From Sipunculus nudus (lineage: Eukaryota; Annelida; Sipuncula; Golfingiida; Sipunculidae), in contig JAPPUL010000076.1 in assembly GCA_026874595.1 (NCBI GenBank), positions 746,001-810,000 of the forward strand: a DNA stretch of 64,000 bases, in the 5' to 3' direction. Under the pieces are notes generated by a model. That model had not been told where the DNA came from and did no database searches. It saw nothing but the letters and a program-made list of their open reading frames with translations. This document shows, piece by piece, positions 1 to 9,951 of this stretch (the first letter of the stretch is position 1; every line of letters begins with the position of its first letter). The position numbers and the translations under genes are program-made.

Positions 1-1
1 G

Positions 2-370
2 GTATCATTTTTGAAGCCAGGAGAGCTAGAAAGTGGCAAAGTAGGAGATAGAGATGGGAAGGCCTATGTAATGCGAGCGATAACGAAATCGGATGGAGAG
101 ATAGAAATAACTTCCCATATATACTTGAAGGAAAGGAAAAAAGAGCATGAATATGAGATATCAGCAATAGATGAGAATAAGCTAAGGAGTAAAAACTATT
201 TATCGGTATTATTGATGCCAGAGGAAGGGAATGTCCGAGAAGAGGTGTACGAAGAGGAGGTAAGGTTAAAGGGGGTAGAATCAAAAATTAGAAATGGGGA
301 AGGGAAGAAGCTATTAATAATAAACGAATCGAGCGTAGAGGATGGAGGTGAAAGCTGGAGTAGAAAATAA
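2..370 (+). CDS. C-terminal part of an unrecognised protein
   Basis: The reading frame is open from the first bases of the window, so this is probably the 3' end of a longer gene whose start lies upstream. The visible 122 residues are highly charged and rich in Glu, Lys and Arg, with no membrane segment, cysteine or motif that I recognise. A TTG at position 11 could serve as a start but has no visible ribosome binding site. It is followed by 180 bases of non-coding DNA before pabB. I cannot assign a function. Confidence 0.5.
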   Translation, partial: VSFLKPGELESGKVGDRDGKAYVMRAITKSDGEIEITSHIYLKERKKEHEYEISAIDENKLRSKNYLSVLLMPEEGNVREEVYEEEVRLKGVESKIRNGEGKKLLIINESSVEDGGESWSRK

Positions 371-550
371 AGGTGTTAGGGGATGGGATGAAGCTTTTAA
401 GCTTTACTTTAAGGGGAGTTAATTGTTAAATGCTTATTAATATGAGTATGTAGCAAGTGATAATATTTAGTATGGATAATGTTTATAGAATTAATTTAGA
501 GAAGAGATTATTCTATAGTTAGGGAGAGAGAAATAAGATATGGAGCCGCA

Positions 551-1780
551 GTGGCGTTTTCAAAAGCAAGATTTTATTTTGAAACAAACAAATTAAATAA
601 AGACAATAGATATAGCTATTATTTTGCCAATCCGGAGGAGGTATTGGTATTAGAGGGGGATGAAAGCGTTTATGAGGTGGAGTTATTTTTTAGAAGGCTT
701 GAGGAGCTTAGGAAAGAATATTACCTAGCCGGTTTTTTGAGTTATGAATTAAGTGATATTCTAAGCAAGGATATGGCAGGTGATATTAGAGCAGAGAGTA
801 AATTTCCGTATGCGTTATTTGGTGTTTATAAAGGGGTTAGAGTATATGACAATAAAGAATGTTATGGTTTTGAGGATGAGGTGAGGGATAATTTGCTGGG
901 GGGTGAGGGTTTAGTAGATAAAGCTTGGTATACGACAAATAATTTTAAGCTGCTTACAAGTTTTCGAGAGTATAAAAAGCGTGTCCAAAGGATTAAAGAG
1001 CTAATAAAGGGAGGAGAAGTATATCAAATAAATTATACAACGAAGTATAGATTTGATTTTGCAGGCAGTTGCTATAAGCTATATAATGATTTAAAGGCCT
1101 GTCAAAAGACAAGTTATAGTGTATATGGGGAATTTGGAGATTATGCAATATTATCGTTTTCGCCGGAGTTATTTTTCCGAGTTAGGGGGAATAAAATAAA
1201 GATGAAACCGATCAAGGGGACTGTGGGTCGCGGGCTAGGTGTAGAAGAGGATGCGAAGGTATTTGAAACATTTAAGCGTGATGGGAAGAACATGAGTGAA
1301 AACGTAATGATAGTAGATTTACTAAGGAATGATTTAGGGAGGGTGTGCAAATTTGGGACAGTAGAGGTAAAGAAGTTGTTTGAGATAGAACGTTATGCAA
1401 CACTATATCAAATGGTTTCAACGCTTGAGGGTGAATTACGTGATAATATTAGTTTTCATGAGATATTAAAATGTTTATATCCGAGTGGTTCGATAACGGG
1501 AGCGCCTAAGTATGCAAGTATGAAGTATATAAGGGAACTGGAGGTTGAATCTCGAAAAGTATATACAGGGGCGCTTGGATTTCTTAGTCCGAGTGGAGAG
1601 ATGGTATTTAACGTAGGAATAAGGACGTTATTAATAGAGGATGGGAATCGGGGTAAATGGAAGCGAGGCGAATATGGGATAGGGAGTGGGATAATATATG
1701 ATTCACAGGCGATGTCAGAGTATAGAGAATGTAAGTTGAAAGCAAAGTTTGTAAAGGAAGTGCTTAAGAGGGGCAAGTAA
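551..1780 (+). CDS. pabB: Aminodeoxychorismate synthase component I (PabB)
   Basis: This 409-residue protein belongs to the chorismate-binding family and should convert chorismate plus ammonia to 4-amino-4-deoxychorismate in folate synthesis. Family signatures appear in order: GEVYQINYT (about residue 155), IKGTVGRG, ENVMIVDLLRNDLGRV, YPSGSITGAPK and GIGSGIIYDS near the C-terminus. PabB is preferred over TrpE because of the length, the PIKGT segment and the directly following pabC gene. The start is GTG, chosen because GGAG lies about six bases upstream. The stop is followed after one base by the ATG of pabC, so the two are surely co-transcribed. The glutaminase partner PabA is not in the window. 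Confidence 0.9.
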   Translation: MAFSKARFYFETNKLNKDNRYSYYFANPEEVLVLEGDESVYEVELFFRRLEELRKEYYLAGFLSYELSDILSKDMAGDIRAESKFPYALFGVYKGVRVYDNKECYGFEDEVRDNLLGGEGLVDKAWYTTNNFKLLTSFREYKKRVQRIKELIKGGEVYQINYTTKYRFDFAGSCYKLYNDLKACQKTSYSVYGEFGDYAILSFSPELFFRVRGNKIKMKPIKGTVGRGLGVEEDAKVFETFKRDGKNMSENVMIVDLLRNDLGRVCKFGTVEVKKLFEIERYATLYQMVSTLEGELRDNISFHEILKCLYPSGSITGAPKYASMKYIRELEVESRKVYTGALGFLSPSGEMVFNVGIRTLLIEDGNRGKWKRGEYGIGSGIIYDSQAMSEYRECKLKAKFVKEVLKRGK

Positions 1781-1781
1781 G

Positions 1782-2495
1782 ATGGATAAGAGTAGAAAGG
1801 GTATAAAAGTTTCTAATATAACTTCTTCTGGGGATGCTAAGAGTTTTAAAATACTTGAGGCGCTTAGATACTATAATGGATATATAAATATAGGTTTGCA
1901 TTTGGAGAGGTTAAGCAAGGCGTCAAAGCGGTTTAACTTTGGCTATGATAAAGCTTTGTTAGAGGAGGCGTTGAATGAGAGTGAGAAGCTTGAGGGGAGG
2001 GAAGATGTTTTATATAAGGTACGCCTAAAGCTATCAGTAAAAGGGGAAGTTGCAATAGAATTTATAGAAGTAGAGGACTTAGATAGTATAGGATACAAGC
2101 TAATTCTTTCAAAAGAGCGAACTTGTAGTTGTGATAAATTTTTGTATTATAAGACGACAAAAAGGGCATTATATGACAAAGAGCATGAACGAGCTCGAAA
2201 TAAGGGATATTATGACATATTATTCTTTAATGAGCGTGAAGAATTAACGGAAGGAGCGATAACAAATATTTATGTAAAGTATGGTGATGGAAAACTATAT
2301 ACCCCACGAATTAGTAGTGGATTACTAAATGGGACTATAAGGAGGGTGCTGTTGGAAAGGGGTTTGGTAGAGGAAAAGGAAATATATAAGGATGAGCTAA
2401 AGGAAGGGTTAAAAAGAGGGGACAAGGTGTACTTATCTAATTCTATAATAGGTTTTAGGGAGGGGATATTAGAAGGGAGATTAGAAATAGAGTAA
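1782..2495 (+). CDS. pabC: Aminodeoxychorismate lyase (PabC), class IV aminotransferase fold
   Basis: This 237-residue protein is a PLP-dependent fold-type IV enzyme. Its neighbour PabB makes the substrate, so it most likely releases p-aminobenzoate and pyruvate. The segment YYKTTKRALYD carries the likely PLP lysine (about residue 125). The stretch EELTEGAITNIYV followed by TPRISSGLLNGTIRR matches the family's cofactor-phosphate and substrate-binding regions. Branched-chain aminotransferase or D-amino acid aminotransferase activity belongs to the same family, but the one-base spacing from pabB argues for PabC. Confidence 0.85.
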   Translation: MDKSRKGIKVSNITSSGDAKSFKILEALRYYNGYINIGLHLERLSKASKRFNFGYDKALLEEALNESEKLEGREDVLYKVRLKLSVKGEVAIEFIEVEDLDSIGYKLILSKERTCSCDKFLYYKTTKRALYDKEHERARNKGYYDILFFNEREELTEGAITNIYVKYGDGKLYTPRISSGLLNGTIRRVLLERGLVEEKEIYKDELKEGLKRGDKVYLSNSIIGFREGILEGRLEIE

Positions 2496-2618
2496 ATAAA
2501 AATGCTTGTTATAAATTAAAGTAATTAAGATTATAAAAAATTCAATATTATGGAGCTTAGGACCGACAACAAACCATCGAAAAGAGAATAGACGAAAAGA
2601 GAATAGAAAGGTATTGCC

Positions 2619-2978
2619 ATGGATGGTAAATTTAAGAAAGTGGATGTGATAGAGTATGGATTTTACGGAGGAGGAGGCTTATATTGTAATAATATGGGAA
2701 AAGATTTAGTGTATAGATTCATGCGTGAAAGGTTTGGCACCCCAAATGGCAATTCGCTAAGAGAAGATGAGAGTACTTGGAAATATGTATTATGCTGTGA
2801 GTTGGTGTATCTAACGGTGTATGATTATGGAGGGACATGGAGTGTAGGTTTTGTAGAGGAAAGAGAAAAGGTATCGGATTATGAAAAAACAAAATCGTTT
2901 GCAAATATGCTATGCAATTATTTAAAGGAAGGGATAAGGAAGAGTAACGATTTTGTACAAGAGGGGATAAATAGATAA
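2619..2978 (+). CDS. Hypothetical protein, 119 aa
   Basis: This is a small soluble-looking protein that I do not recognise. It is rich in aromatic residues (Tyr, Trp, Phe), has four cysteines that do not form an obvious metal site, and contains a Gly-rich GFYGGGGLY segment near the N-terminus. A GAAAGG sequence about eight bases before the ATG can act as a ribosome binding site. It lies between pabC (same strand, 123 bases away) and murA (convergent). The composition is purine-rich on this strand, like its upstream neighbours, which supports it being a real gene. Confidence 0.5.
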   Translation: MDGKFKKVDVIEYGFYGGGGLYCNNMGKDLVYRFMRERFGTPNGNSLREDESTWKYVLCCELVYLTVYDYGGTWSVGFVEEREKVSDYEKTKSFANMLCNYLKEGIRKSNDFVQEGINR

Positions 2979-3021
2979 AATCCTAATTCAATAATTTAGC
3001 TATAGATGTAGCTATTGTACT

Positions 3022-4302
3022 TTAAGATACACGGATAATATTGGCGCCAAGACTATTTAAACGTTTATCGATGTTTTCATATCCTCTATCGATTTGTACG
3101 ATATTATGAATAATACTTTTACCGTTAGCACAAAGCGAAGCAATAAGTAAAGCTATCCCGGCCCGAATATCAGGGCTTCTAAACTCCTCGCCATAAAGAG
3201 TAGAAGGGCCAATAACAACAGCTCTATGCGGGTCACACAAAACGATTCTAGCCCCCATATTAATAAGCTGGTCAACAAAAAACAACCTGCTTTCAAATAA
3301 CTTTTCAAATATAAGCACAGTACCATTGCACTGAGTCGCAGTAACCAAAGCGATACTAATAAGGTCAGCCGGGAAACCAGGCCAAGGGGCGTCATCTATT
3401 TTAGTAATAGCTTCATGATAATCTGTTTGAATATTAAGGCGTTGATTTCTTGGCACGATGATATCGTCATTCTGTTGTAGGACATGAACACCAAGTTTTT
3501 CGAAGATGGAAAGAATCATTCTTAAATATTTAGTGGCAGCATTTTTGATGGTAATTTGACTATTGGTTACAGCAGCAAGGGAAATAAAACTTCCGACCTC
3601 AAGGTAGTCGGCAGAAATGGTGTGAGTAGCACCAGAAAGTTCTTTAACCCCTTCAATGGTTAATATATTAGAGCCAACGCCTTTAATTTTGGCACCTAAT
3701 TTATTCAAGAACTTACAAAGTTGTTGAACATGAGGTTCACTAGCGGCGTTATGAATAATAGTACTCCCTTCGGCAAGACAAGAGGCCATAATGGTATTTT
3801 CGGTAGCAGTAACTGAAGCCTCATCCAATAAGATATCAGCGCCCCTAATTTTTTCACAAGAGAAATGATATCCCTTCTGATTGATATCCACGTTAACACC
3901 CAAAGCCTTAAGTGCAAGTATGTGTGTATCAATACGTCGTCGTCCTATTTTATCTCCTCCAGGGCGAGGAAAATAGACATTTTGACATCTAATTATAAGA
4001 GGAGCAATTAAAGTGAGGGAACCTCTTAATTTTTGTGCAGCTTCAATGTTTAAATCAGAAGAAGATATATCCTTAGCATTAAAAGAGTATGAGTTATCAT
4101 CTATTTTCTGAACACAAACGCCAATACTTTTAAGTAGATCGAGCATATTTATTATATCAACAATATTTGGCAAATTATGAATAATTATAGTTTCTTTAGA
4201 TAAAACTAAAGCCGCTAAAATGGGTAAAGCTTCATTTTTGTTACCTTGAGGTGTAATGGTGCCAGATAAAGTACATTGTCCTTCTACGATAAAATGTGCC
4301 AT
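3022..4302 (-). CDS. murA: UDP-N-acetylglucosamine 1-carboxyvinyltransferase (MurA), Asp-type active site
   Basis: MurA transfers enolpyruvate from phosphoenolpyruvate to UDP-GlcNAc, the first committed step of peptidoglycan synthesis in the cytoplasm. The 426-residue length is normal. The substrate-binding [13 protein letters not shown] lies at residues 20-33. The active-site loop reads [15 protein letters not shown] at residues 113-127. In most bacteria the fourth position of PGGC is the catalytic cysteine that fosfomycin alkylates. Here it is Asp117, as known in Chlamydia, Mycobacterium tuberculosis and Borrelia MurA, which are intrinsically fosfomycin resistant. The gene is convergent with the upstream small ORF. 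A weak TAGCTA inverted repeat lies just beyond its 3' end (2997-3014). Confidence 0.93.
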   Translation of the reverse strand: MAHFIVEGQCTLSGTITPQGNKNEALPILAALVLSKETIIIHNLPNIVDIINMLDLLKSIGVCVQKIDDNSYSFNAKDISSSDLNIEAAQKLRGSLTLIAPLIIRCQNVYFPRPGGDKIGRRRIDTHILALKALGVNVDINQKGYHFSCEKIRGADILLDEASVTATENTIMASCLAEGSTIIHNAASEPHVQQLCKFLNKLGAKIKGVGSNILTIEGVKELSGATHTISADYLEVGSFISLAAVTNSQITIKNAATKYLRMILSIFEKLGVHVLQQNDDIIVPRNQRLNIQTDYHEAITKIDDAPWPGFPADLISIALVTATQCNGTVLIFEKLFESRLFFVDQLINMGARIVLCDPHRAVVIGPSTLYGEEFRSPDIRAGIALLIASLCANGKSIIHNIVQIDRGYENIDKRLNSLGANIIRVS

Positions 4303-4536
4303 AGCATAAAGCCGCCCTTAGAATAGATTATTATTAAACAGATTCTAAAAAAGAATAAAAGTTATAAAATATAGATTTTGGATTAAAAAGAAAACTTGTA
4401 AAGCTTTTAAAGGTGCTATAAAGGATTTTAATTTACAAAGTAGAATAATATATATTACTATTTTAATAACAATTGCGTTATCTAGAATAGATTGAGCTTA
4501 GGCTAGATAAAAAGTTTTAAAAAAAAGGTTAGATAT

Positions 4537-5532
4537 ATGGGAAAGTTAAAAAAGATTTTAAAGGATATGCAAGAATATGTAAAAAGGGGTAATGTTGTAA
4601 GACGATATGAGAATAAATTAGATAATCTCCTTTTAGAGCGTGAGAAAAGCATAAGGGAACTGGGCAAACAATTTAGTAGTAAGCTTAAGGACAAACGTTT
4701 TATTGATAGAGAAATAAAACGTTGCCTAAAGAAGATCAACATGTCTGACGCTAAGATGCTAGAAAATACTAAAACCCTAAATAGATTGGAAAGAGAGAAA
4801 AAAGACTTAGATGTGGCATACAAAGAGAAGAAGGTAAAACAAAAGGAAGACTATGTAAATCTGACAAAGGAAAAAGAGCTTCTAACTGATAAATATATTG
4901 AGTTAAAGAAGCGCTTAGCTCAAAAGAATAAGGAATTTAGGAAACAAAGGAAGGGAATATTAGATACTTTGCATTTAAGTCAAAATGAGAGTCAAAATGA
5001 GGTTGAAGTAAAAAAAGAGTTAACTAATAAGGGAATAGGTTATCAGGAACTGGAGAGTATGGATAAAGACATTGTTAGTGCTTCTGATTCTTTGCTTACT
5101 GAGTCTGAAGTTGGGGCTTTGCAAGGCGATATAGAAGCTTTAAATATGTCTTTGGAGAAGTTAAAAAGTGATACAAAGGTGCTTGAAAGAGATAATATAG
5201 AAAATAATGACAAACTAAATGCAAGCATTAGAGAACTAAAGGGTAAGCAACAAATAATTGAATCACAAAAAGATGTTGAGTATATAGAACTTGGGAAACT
5301 GACTTTATCAAAGCGCACGCGAGATAAGAACATAGTGAAAACAAAGAAGCGTTTACAAGTTATTGACAAGTTAAAACTTGAGCTTGAAAATATAATTAAG
5401 AATGGGAAAATGATATTAGAAAGTCATGAAATAAGACGTGCTAAATGGTTAATATTAGCAGTTGTTATTCTAGGTATGGGACTCATATTGGGTGTTATTT
5501 ATCTACTTGTCTTCTCTAATATTTTATTATAA
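4537..5532 (+). CDS. Coiled-coil protein with a C-terminal membrane anchor
   Basis: Nearly all of this 331-residue protein is charged heptad-like sequence (Lys, Glu, Asp, Leu, Ile) typical of long coiled coils. It ends in one hydrophobic segment of about 25 residues (AKWLILAVVILGMG and on, residues 301-327) with only a few residues after it. It therefore looks like a tail-anchored protein with a long cytoplasmic rod. I recognise no catalytic motif. Its last 34 bases overlap the 3' end of queG on the other strand. No strong Shine-Dalgarno site precedes the ATG. Confidence 0.6.
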   Translation: MGKLKKILKDMQEYVKRGNVVRRYENKLDNLLLEREKSIRELGKQFSSKLKDKRFIDREIKRCLKKINMSDAKMLENTKTLNRLEREKKDLDVAYKEKKVKQKEDYVNLTKEKELLTDKYIELKKRLAQKNKEFRKQRKGILDTLHLSQNESQNEVEVKKELTNKGIGYQELESMDKDIVSASDSLLTESEVGALQGDIEALNMSLEKLKSDTKVLERDNIENNDKLNASIRELKGKQQIIESQKDVEYIELGKLTLSKRTRDKNIVKTKKRLQVIDKLKLELENIIKNGKMILESHEIRRAKWLILAVVILGMGLILGVIYLLVFSNILL

Positions 5533-6560
5533 GCCCAAATAACATATGGTGTTAGGAATGAGTCATTTAGCTTAAATATTTTCTTAAGTGTAGGAAGATA
5601 CTCTTTGTTTTTAGAATTGCCAGCAACGATAATAGCGTTTCTAAGGAATGGTTTTTGTGAAGCTCTTTTAATAGGACTTTGCTTAAAAAGATTTCTAAAG
5701 CTGTTATCCGTACTTAACTTTAGAAAGTTATTTAAATTAGTTTTTGTAATACTTTCTTTTGGTTTTAGGCTAATAATATTAGTCTTAGTAGGTTTAGCAT
5801 TCCATGGACATACATCCTGACAAATATCACAACCAAAGATATTATTTCCAATATGTTTAAGAAGGTTTTTGTTAGTATGGTCTTTTAATTCTATAGTTAG
5901 ATAAGAAATACAAAGCCTACTATCCAAAACATATGGTTTAACTAAAGCACCGGTAGGACATGCATCGATACAGCGTCTACATGTGCTGCAATAGTTAGAA
6001 GCTGCTTGGTCAACAGGGATATCTATATTTGTAATTATTTCGCCTAAGAATACATAAGAGCCTATATCTTTATTTATAATACATGTATTTTTACCTATCC
6101 AACCAATACCTGCTTTTTGCGCATATGCCTTTTCAAGTATAGGTGCTGTATCGCTAACATATCTTAACTTAGCATCTTTATATTTCGTATTAATATAAAA
6201 ACAAAGACGCTTAAGCATTTTTGACATTACTATATGATAGTCTTTACCTCGTGCATATTTTGATATAAGCGCATCTTTAGAAGGTTTTGTATCATCTTCA
6301 CTAAAGTAGTTAAGTCCAAGCGATATTATACTTTTAACTCCAGGCATATTCACTTTACTTCTTTTGTGTGGCTCTTTACTCATATAAGCCATAGCCCCCG
6401 CATAACCTTTAGAAAGCCAGTTTTTATAATGTTCGTAGTCTTTTGGTACGTCTGGATTTGAAATGCCTATTAAATCAAAACCTATAGATTTAGCCTGTTC
6501 TTTTATCGCCTGCTTAAGAAGAAATTTATCTGTATCTAAAGTATTTAATCTGTTTGACAT
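5499..6560 (-). CDS. queG: Epoxyqueuosine reductase (QueG)
   Basis: QueG carries out the last step of queuosine synthesis, reducing epoxyqueuosine in tRNA to queuosine with cobalamin and two [4Fe-4S] clusters. The N-terminal cobalamin-binding region includes the SLGLNYF stretch. The cluster ligands are in CSTCRRCIDACPTGAL and the paired CDICQDVCPWN about 55 residues later, the standard two-cluster layout. A C-terminal HEAT-like tail (RNAIIVAGNSKNKEYLPTL) is also typical. The 353-residue length fits the family. The 3' end overlaps a convergent coiled-coil gene by 34 bases. Confidence 0.92.
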   Translation of the reverse strand: MSNRLNTLDTDKFLLKQAIKEQAKSIGFDLIGISNPDVPKDYEHYKNWLSKGYAGAMAYMSKEPHKRSKVNMPGVKSIISLGLNYFSEDDTKPSKDALISKYARGKDYHIVMSKMLKRLCFYINTKYKDAKLRYVSDTAPILEKAYAQKAGIGWIGKNTCIINKDIGSYVFLGEIITNIDIPVDQAASNYCSTCRRCIDACPTGALVKPYVLDSRLCISYLTIELKDHTNKNLLKHIGNNIFGCDICQDVCPWNAKPTKTNIISLKPKESITKTNLNNFLKLSTDNSFRNLFKQSPIKRASQKPFLRNAIIVAGNSKNKEYLPTLKKIFKLNDSFLTPYVIWAYNKILEKTSR

Positions 6561-6578
6561 TAGAGTAATCTTTATAAA

Positions 6579-7661
6579 TTACTTATTTTTAGGACTTTGC
6601 TTAGTATTGTTTTTAGTACTTTCCCACTGTAATTTGGGCCACTGTCCTTTACTAAAGTACCAAGTCTTATTGAAATCCCAGTCTTTAAATACCTTTTGTG
6701 AACTTATTGCTTTTTGATTACTAATTCCTCTAGTGCCTTTTGGGCTTTCATATTCTTTGCCTACAAATGAAAGTTTATTATCTTGTTTAGCATAATAACA
6801 TGATTTAGTCTTTACATAACTGCCTGATAGTATTCCAGTGTTTAATCTGTCGCCTATATTAACTTTTGATATAGTGTAGGACTTATTTATATTGCCCTTT
6901 AGTGCATAACCAGTAAGCCCACCAACATATACTCCATTTTCTTTAACCGATACCTCGCCTACTGAATAGCTATCTGATATATCTCCAGATAGAAAACTTC
7001 CGGCAATGCCACCTACAACACGTTTTGAATGTACTAAAACATCAGTATAACATCTTTTTATATTACCTTTAGGGCCTACTAACTTCCCTCTTTTCAATTT
7101 GTAAGAACCATTTCTTCCAACAAGCCCACCTGCACCGTATTTATCTGCTTCAACCTCACCACCAACAACCGATACAGACTCAATCAAACCATAATTTGTC
7201 CCAACAAGCCCTCCAACCCAACGACTCCCTGATACCTTCTTAAGATTAACTTTTAGATTACGTATACTCCCACCTTCCCCCAGTATGCTAACAATCCCTA
7301 CATTAGAGCCCCCCTCCACTACAATATTAATATTACTTATAGTATGAAAGTTGCCGTCTATTTTCCCTAGAAAAGGTTCTTCATTATCTCCTATAGGTAT
7401 AAAAGTCTCATCTTCGGGGAAACTTATGTCTTCTGTTATGCAATACGAAGCTTTTAGATTGTTTCGGATATTGTTAAACTCTCTGTAATCACTTATTAAA
7501 GTAGCATTTTCATCTGTACATAATTTTGTCTTTTTTGTGGACTTCTTTTTTACTGTTTGTGGTTTTGTTTGTTTTTCAGTTGAGCAGTTTACAATAAAAA
7601 TGCTCATATTTACTACTAGAGCTATTATTAGTATCACTTTAGCTTTCATTTTAGCTTTCAT
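6579..7661 (-). CDS. GLUG-motif surface lipoprotein
   Basis: The protein has a lipoprotein signal (MKAKMKAKVILIIALVV) ending in a lipobox-like IVNC. Asn before the Cys is unusual but is tolerated in spirochaetes. The rest is a repetitive beta-rich region with several GLUG-like units such as GGLVGTNYG, GGLVGRNG, GGIAGSF and GGLTGYA. These are typical of secreted adhesin or peptidase-like proteins that form right-handed beta-helices. I chose the ATG at 7661 because GGAG precedes it by about eight bases and the signal peptide starts there. An in-frame upstream extension is possible but unlikely. Its target or partner is unknown. Confidence 0.7.
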   Translation of the reverse strand: MKAKMKAKVILIIALVVNMSIFIVNCSTEKQTKPQTVKKKSTKKTKLCTDENATLISDYREFNNIRNNLKASYCITEDISFPEDETFIPIGDNEEPFLGKIDGNFHTISNINIVVEGGSNVGIVSILGEGGSIRNLKVNLKKVSGSRWVGGLVGTNYGLIESVSVVGGEVEADKYGAGGLVGRNGSYKLKRGKLVGPKGNIKRCYTDVLVHSKRVVGGIAGSFLSGDISDSYSVGEVSVKENGVYVGGLTGYALKGNINKSYTISKVNIGDRLNTGILSGSYVKTKSCYYAKQDNKLSFVGKEYESPKGTRGISNQKAISSQKVFKDWDFNKTWYFSKGQWPKLQWESTKNNTKQSPKNK

Positions 7662-7938
7662 TACGATATACTCCCTTATCTTTTTAATATTCAAGAAATT
7701 ATTTTTAATCTTAATATATACAAATTTATACAAAAAGAGCTTTTTTAGCTCGATTTGTCAATAATACAAATATAAATTATATTAATCAATTCGTCGAAAA
7801 TAGTTATATGCTTTATAAAGGTCAGAGTACGAAACAGAAATAAAAATTATCATTTTTATATAAAGTTTTTTTATCGATAAGCCTTATAAAATTCTTATAA
7901 TCCAGCGTCGACAATCACGTTTAGTTTATAATCTTTTA

Positions 7939-8979
7939 ATGAAGAGTGTTGATTTGATTTACGGTTATTACAGAAAAGAGTTGCAACAAAGTAAAAGTTA
8001 TGCTTTTATAAAGAAATATTCGGTATTGCTATGGGCTTTGCCTATTATTATATCCTTCTACCTTTTCTATCAAAGTCCTAATATAATTGATGAGGTTAAA
8101 AAGGACAGAACGGAAGTTAACAAGATAGAAAGTATAAAACTTGCACTTGATAACATAAAGCAAAGTAATAATAAGCAAAATAATAAAAACTTTAATAGTT
8201 TAAATTTGAATGAAAATGATAGAAATGATGATTATGAAAATGATTATGAAAATGATTATGAAGAAAATGAGTTTTTATCTAAAAGTAAAAGCCAGATAAG
8301 ATATAAGGATTCTAAAAATACTTATAAGAATGACAGAATTATAAGTTTAGATAAAAGTAATAATTTAAAAGACATTAATAAAGCACATATTATAGATAAT
8401 AAAGTCAATAAAATATTTGTCAATCATGCTGATAGGCAGCAGTATAAACATAAACAAAATACTAAAGACTTTACACTATATCTTTTTGAGGATAATGACG
8501 CTGGAATTAGTATCGTTAGAATACGTGATACTATGAATTTTAATCTGTCAAAACCTTATCTTGATTCAAATAAGCTTGTAAATAATAAGAATAATACACA
8601 AACCCATAATGGTATACAAAAAGAGCTTGTAAAACATATTATATCAAGTTTACAAAGCCCTAAGAACATTCACGGAAAGACTTATAAAAGTTTGATACCT
8701 TTTCATACAAAGCTTTTATCAGTTGAGCTTAGAGCTAACAAACTCCTAATTCTTAATTTCAGTGAGGAGTTTTTGAATAATTATTATGGTATGGAAGGCG
8801 GTAAAATGAAAGTTGCACATATTATTTTGACTTTGTCAGAACTACCTTTTGTGTCTTATGTGGACTTCTATATTAATGGAGTAAAGCCTAAATATTTAGA
8901 CAGAGAAGGCATTATTGAAAACAATAGAGAAAACTTAGATCTTATTGTTGCTCAGATGCTTGCTGAATATGTTCGTTAA
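7939..8979 (+). CDS. GerMN-domain membrane-anchored protein
   Basis: A single transmembrane segment (about residues 28-46, YSVLLWALPIIISFYLFYQ) is followed by a charged, Asn/Lys/Asp-rich linker. The C-terminal domain (about residues 225-335) resembles the GerMN fold: a helix LVKHIISSL, then KSLIPFHTKLLSVEL, NFSEEFLNNYYG and FVSYVDFYING. GerMN proteins occur outside spore formers, including in spirochaetes, and are thought to bind cell-wall material. The linker holds a 12-base tandem repeat around 8228-8268 coding for repeated DYEN units. The 3' end lies within a 231-bp tandem duplication, but the frame is intact. Confidence 0.6.
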   Translation: MKSVDLIYGYYRKELQQSKSYAFIKKYSVLLWALPIIISFYLFYQSPNIIDEVKKDRTEVNKIESIKLALDNIKQSNNKQNNKNFNSLNLNENDRNDDYENDYENDYEENEFLSKSKSQIRYKDSKNTYKNDRIISLDKSNNLKDINKAHIIDNKVNKIFVNHADRQQYKHKQNTKDFTLYLFEDNDAGISIVRIRDTMNFNLSKPYLDSNKLVNNKNNTQTHNGIQKELVKHIISSLQSPKNIHGKTYKSLIPFHTKLLSVELRANKLLILNFSEEFLNNYYGMEGGKMKVAHIILTLSELPFVSYVDFYINGVKPKYLDREGIIENNRENLDLIVAQMLAEYVR

Positions 8980-9310
8980 GTTTCCATAATTCATTAAAAT
9001 CCCATAACTTTATTATCTTTTCTAATGTGAAGTCATTTTCTTTTATATAAAGTTCTTTAAAGATAGCTTTTGTTACTTCTTGTGTCTTATGTGGACTTCT
9101 ATATTAATGGAGTAAAGCCTAAATATTTAGACAGAGAAGGCATTATTGAAAACAATAGAGAAAACTTAGATCTTATTGTTGCTCAGATGCTTGCTGAATA
9201 TGTTCGTTAAGTTTCCATAATTCATTAAAATCCCATAACTTTATTATCTCTTCTAATGTGAAGTCATTTTCTTTTATATAAAGTTCTTTAAAGATAGCTT
9301 TTGTTACTTC
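8849..9310. repeat. 231-bp perfect-register tandem duplication
   Basis: Positions 8849-9079 are repeated at 9080-9310 with one visible difference (tcttttctaa against tctcttctaa). The unit covers the 3' end of the GerMN gene and the 3' end of the convergent cytidylyltransferase gene. Both genes stay intact, one ending in the first copy and the other in the second. The near identity points to a recent event. Confidence 0.95.
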
Positions 9311-9910
9311 GAAATCTTCTCTATGGTCTACTGTAAGCCTTATATCTGGTCTTCTGTAAATATCTTTTGCTTCTAACTTTAGTATTTTGAAAATATCTTT
9401 GTTTTTGTGAATGTATGGGCTTACATGCTCTTTATCGTATGTAGTTTTTGCCTCTTTGTATGCGCGTTTAAGAGCTTTGCTGCTGATTATTTCTACTCCC
9501 GTTCCTAACGGGAGATTTGCAACATAAGTTAAATCTGAGTTTTGCTTTATATGCTTATCTAAAGATAGTTTAAGATGATATATTGACAAAAAAGGATTAT
9601 CAGCAGTTGCCCTTATTATATTATCGCTTTTATATTTAAGACTTGCTTTGTAAAAGCGTTCAAGCACATTATTTAGGCTCCCAGCAAATAGTAAGATATT
9701 GTTTTCTTGCCTAAGAACTTTAGTAAGGACTTTGGAAAGTTTACTAATATCTTCTTCGGGAACCAAAACCACAATAGAATCTACATACATCTTAGTAAGA
9801 GCAAGCCTTGAGATTATATGTTCAAGCATTGTCTTACCTGATATAGTTTTTAGTATCTTTTCAGGAAAACGTTTTGAAGAAGTACGGGCTTGTAAAAATA
9901 TACGATTAAT
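9173..9910 (-). CDS. SpsF/acylneuraminate-type cytidylyltransferase
   Basis: The family signature FLQARTSSKRFPEKIL lies upstream of the first ATG in this frame (9829), so the true protein starts earlier. The best candidate start is an ATT at 9910 with GAGG about nine bases before it. No ATG, GTG or TTG fits unless a frameshift is assumed. The family activates sugars such as neuraminate- or KDO-like acids as CMP derivatives for glycans. Further support comes from IIRATADNPF and RLTVDHREDFEVTK, typical of SpsF. The substrate cannot be told from sequence. The 3' end lies in the second copy of the 231-bp duplication. Confidence 0.7.
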   Translation of the reverse strand: MNRIFLQARTSSKRFPEKILKTISGKTMLEHIISRLALTKMYVDSIVVLVPEEDISKLSKVLTKVLRQENNILLFAGSLNNVLERFYKASLKYKSDNIIRATADNPFLSIYHLKLSLDKHIKQNSDLTYVANLPLGTGVEIISSKALKRAYKEAKTTYDKEHVSPYIHKNKDIFKILKLEAKDIYRRPDIRLTVDHREDFEVTKAIFKELYIKENDFTLEEIIKLWDFNELWKLNEHIQQASEQQ

Positions 9911-9951
9911 ATTTGCTATATCCTCATTATGAAAGTCTAGGAAATGAAAGC

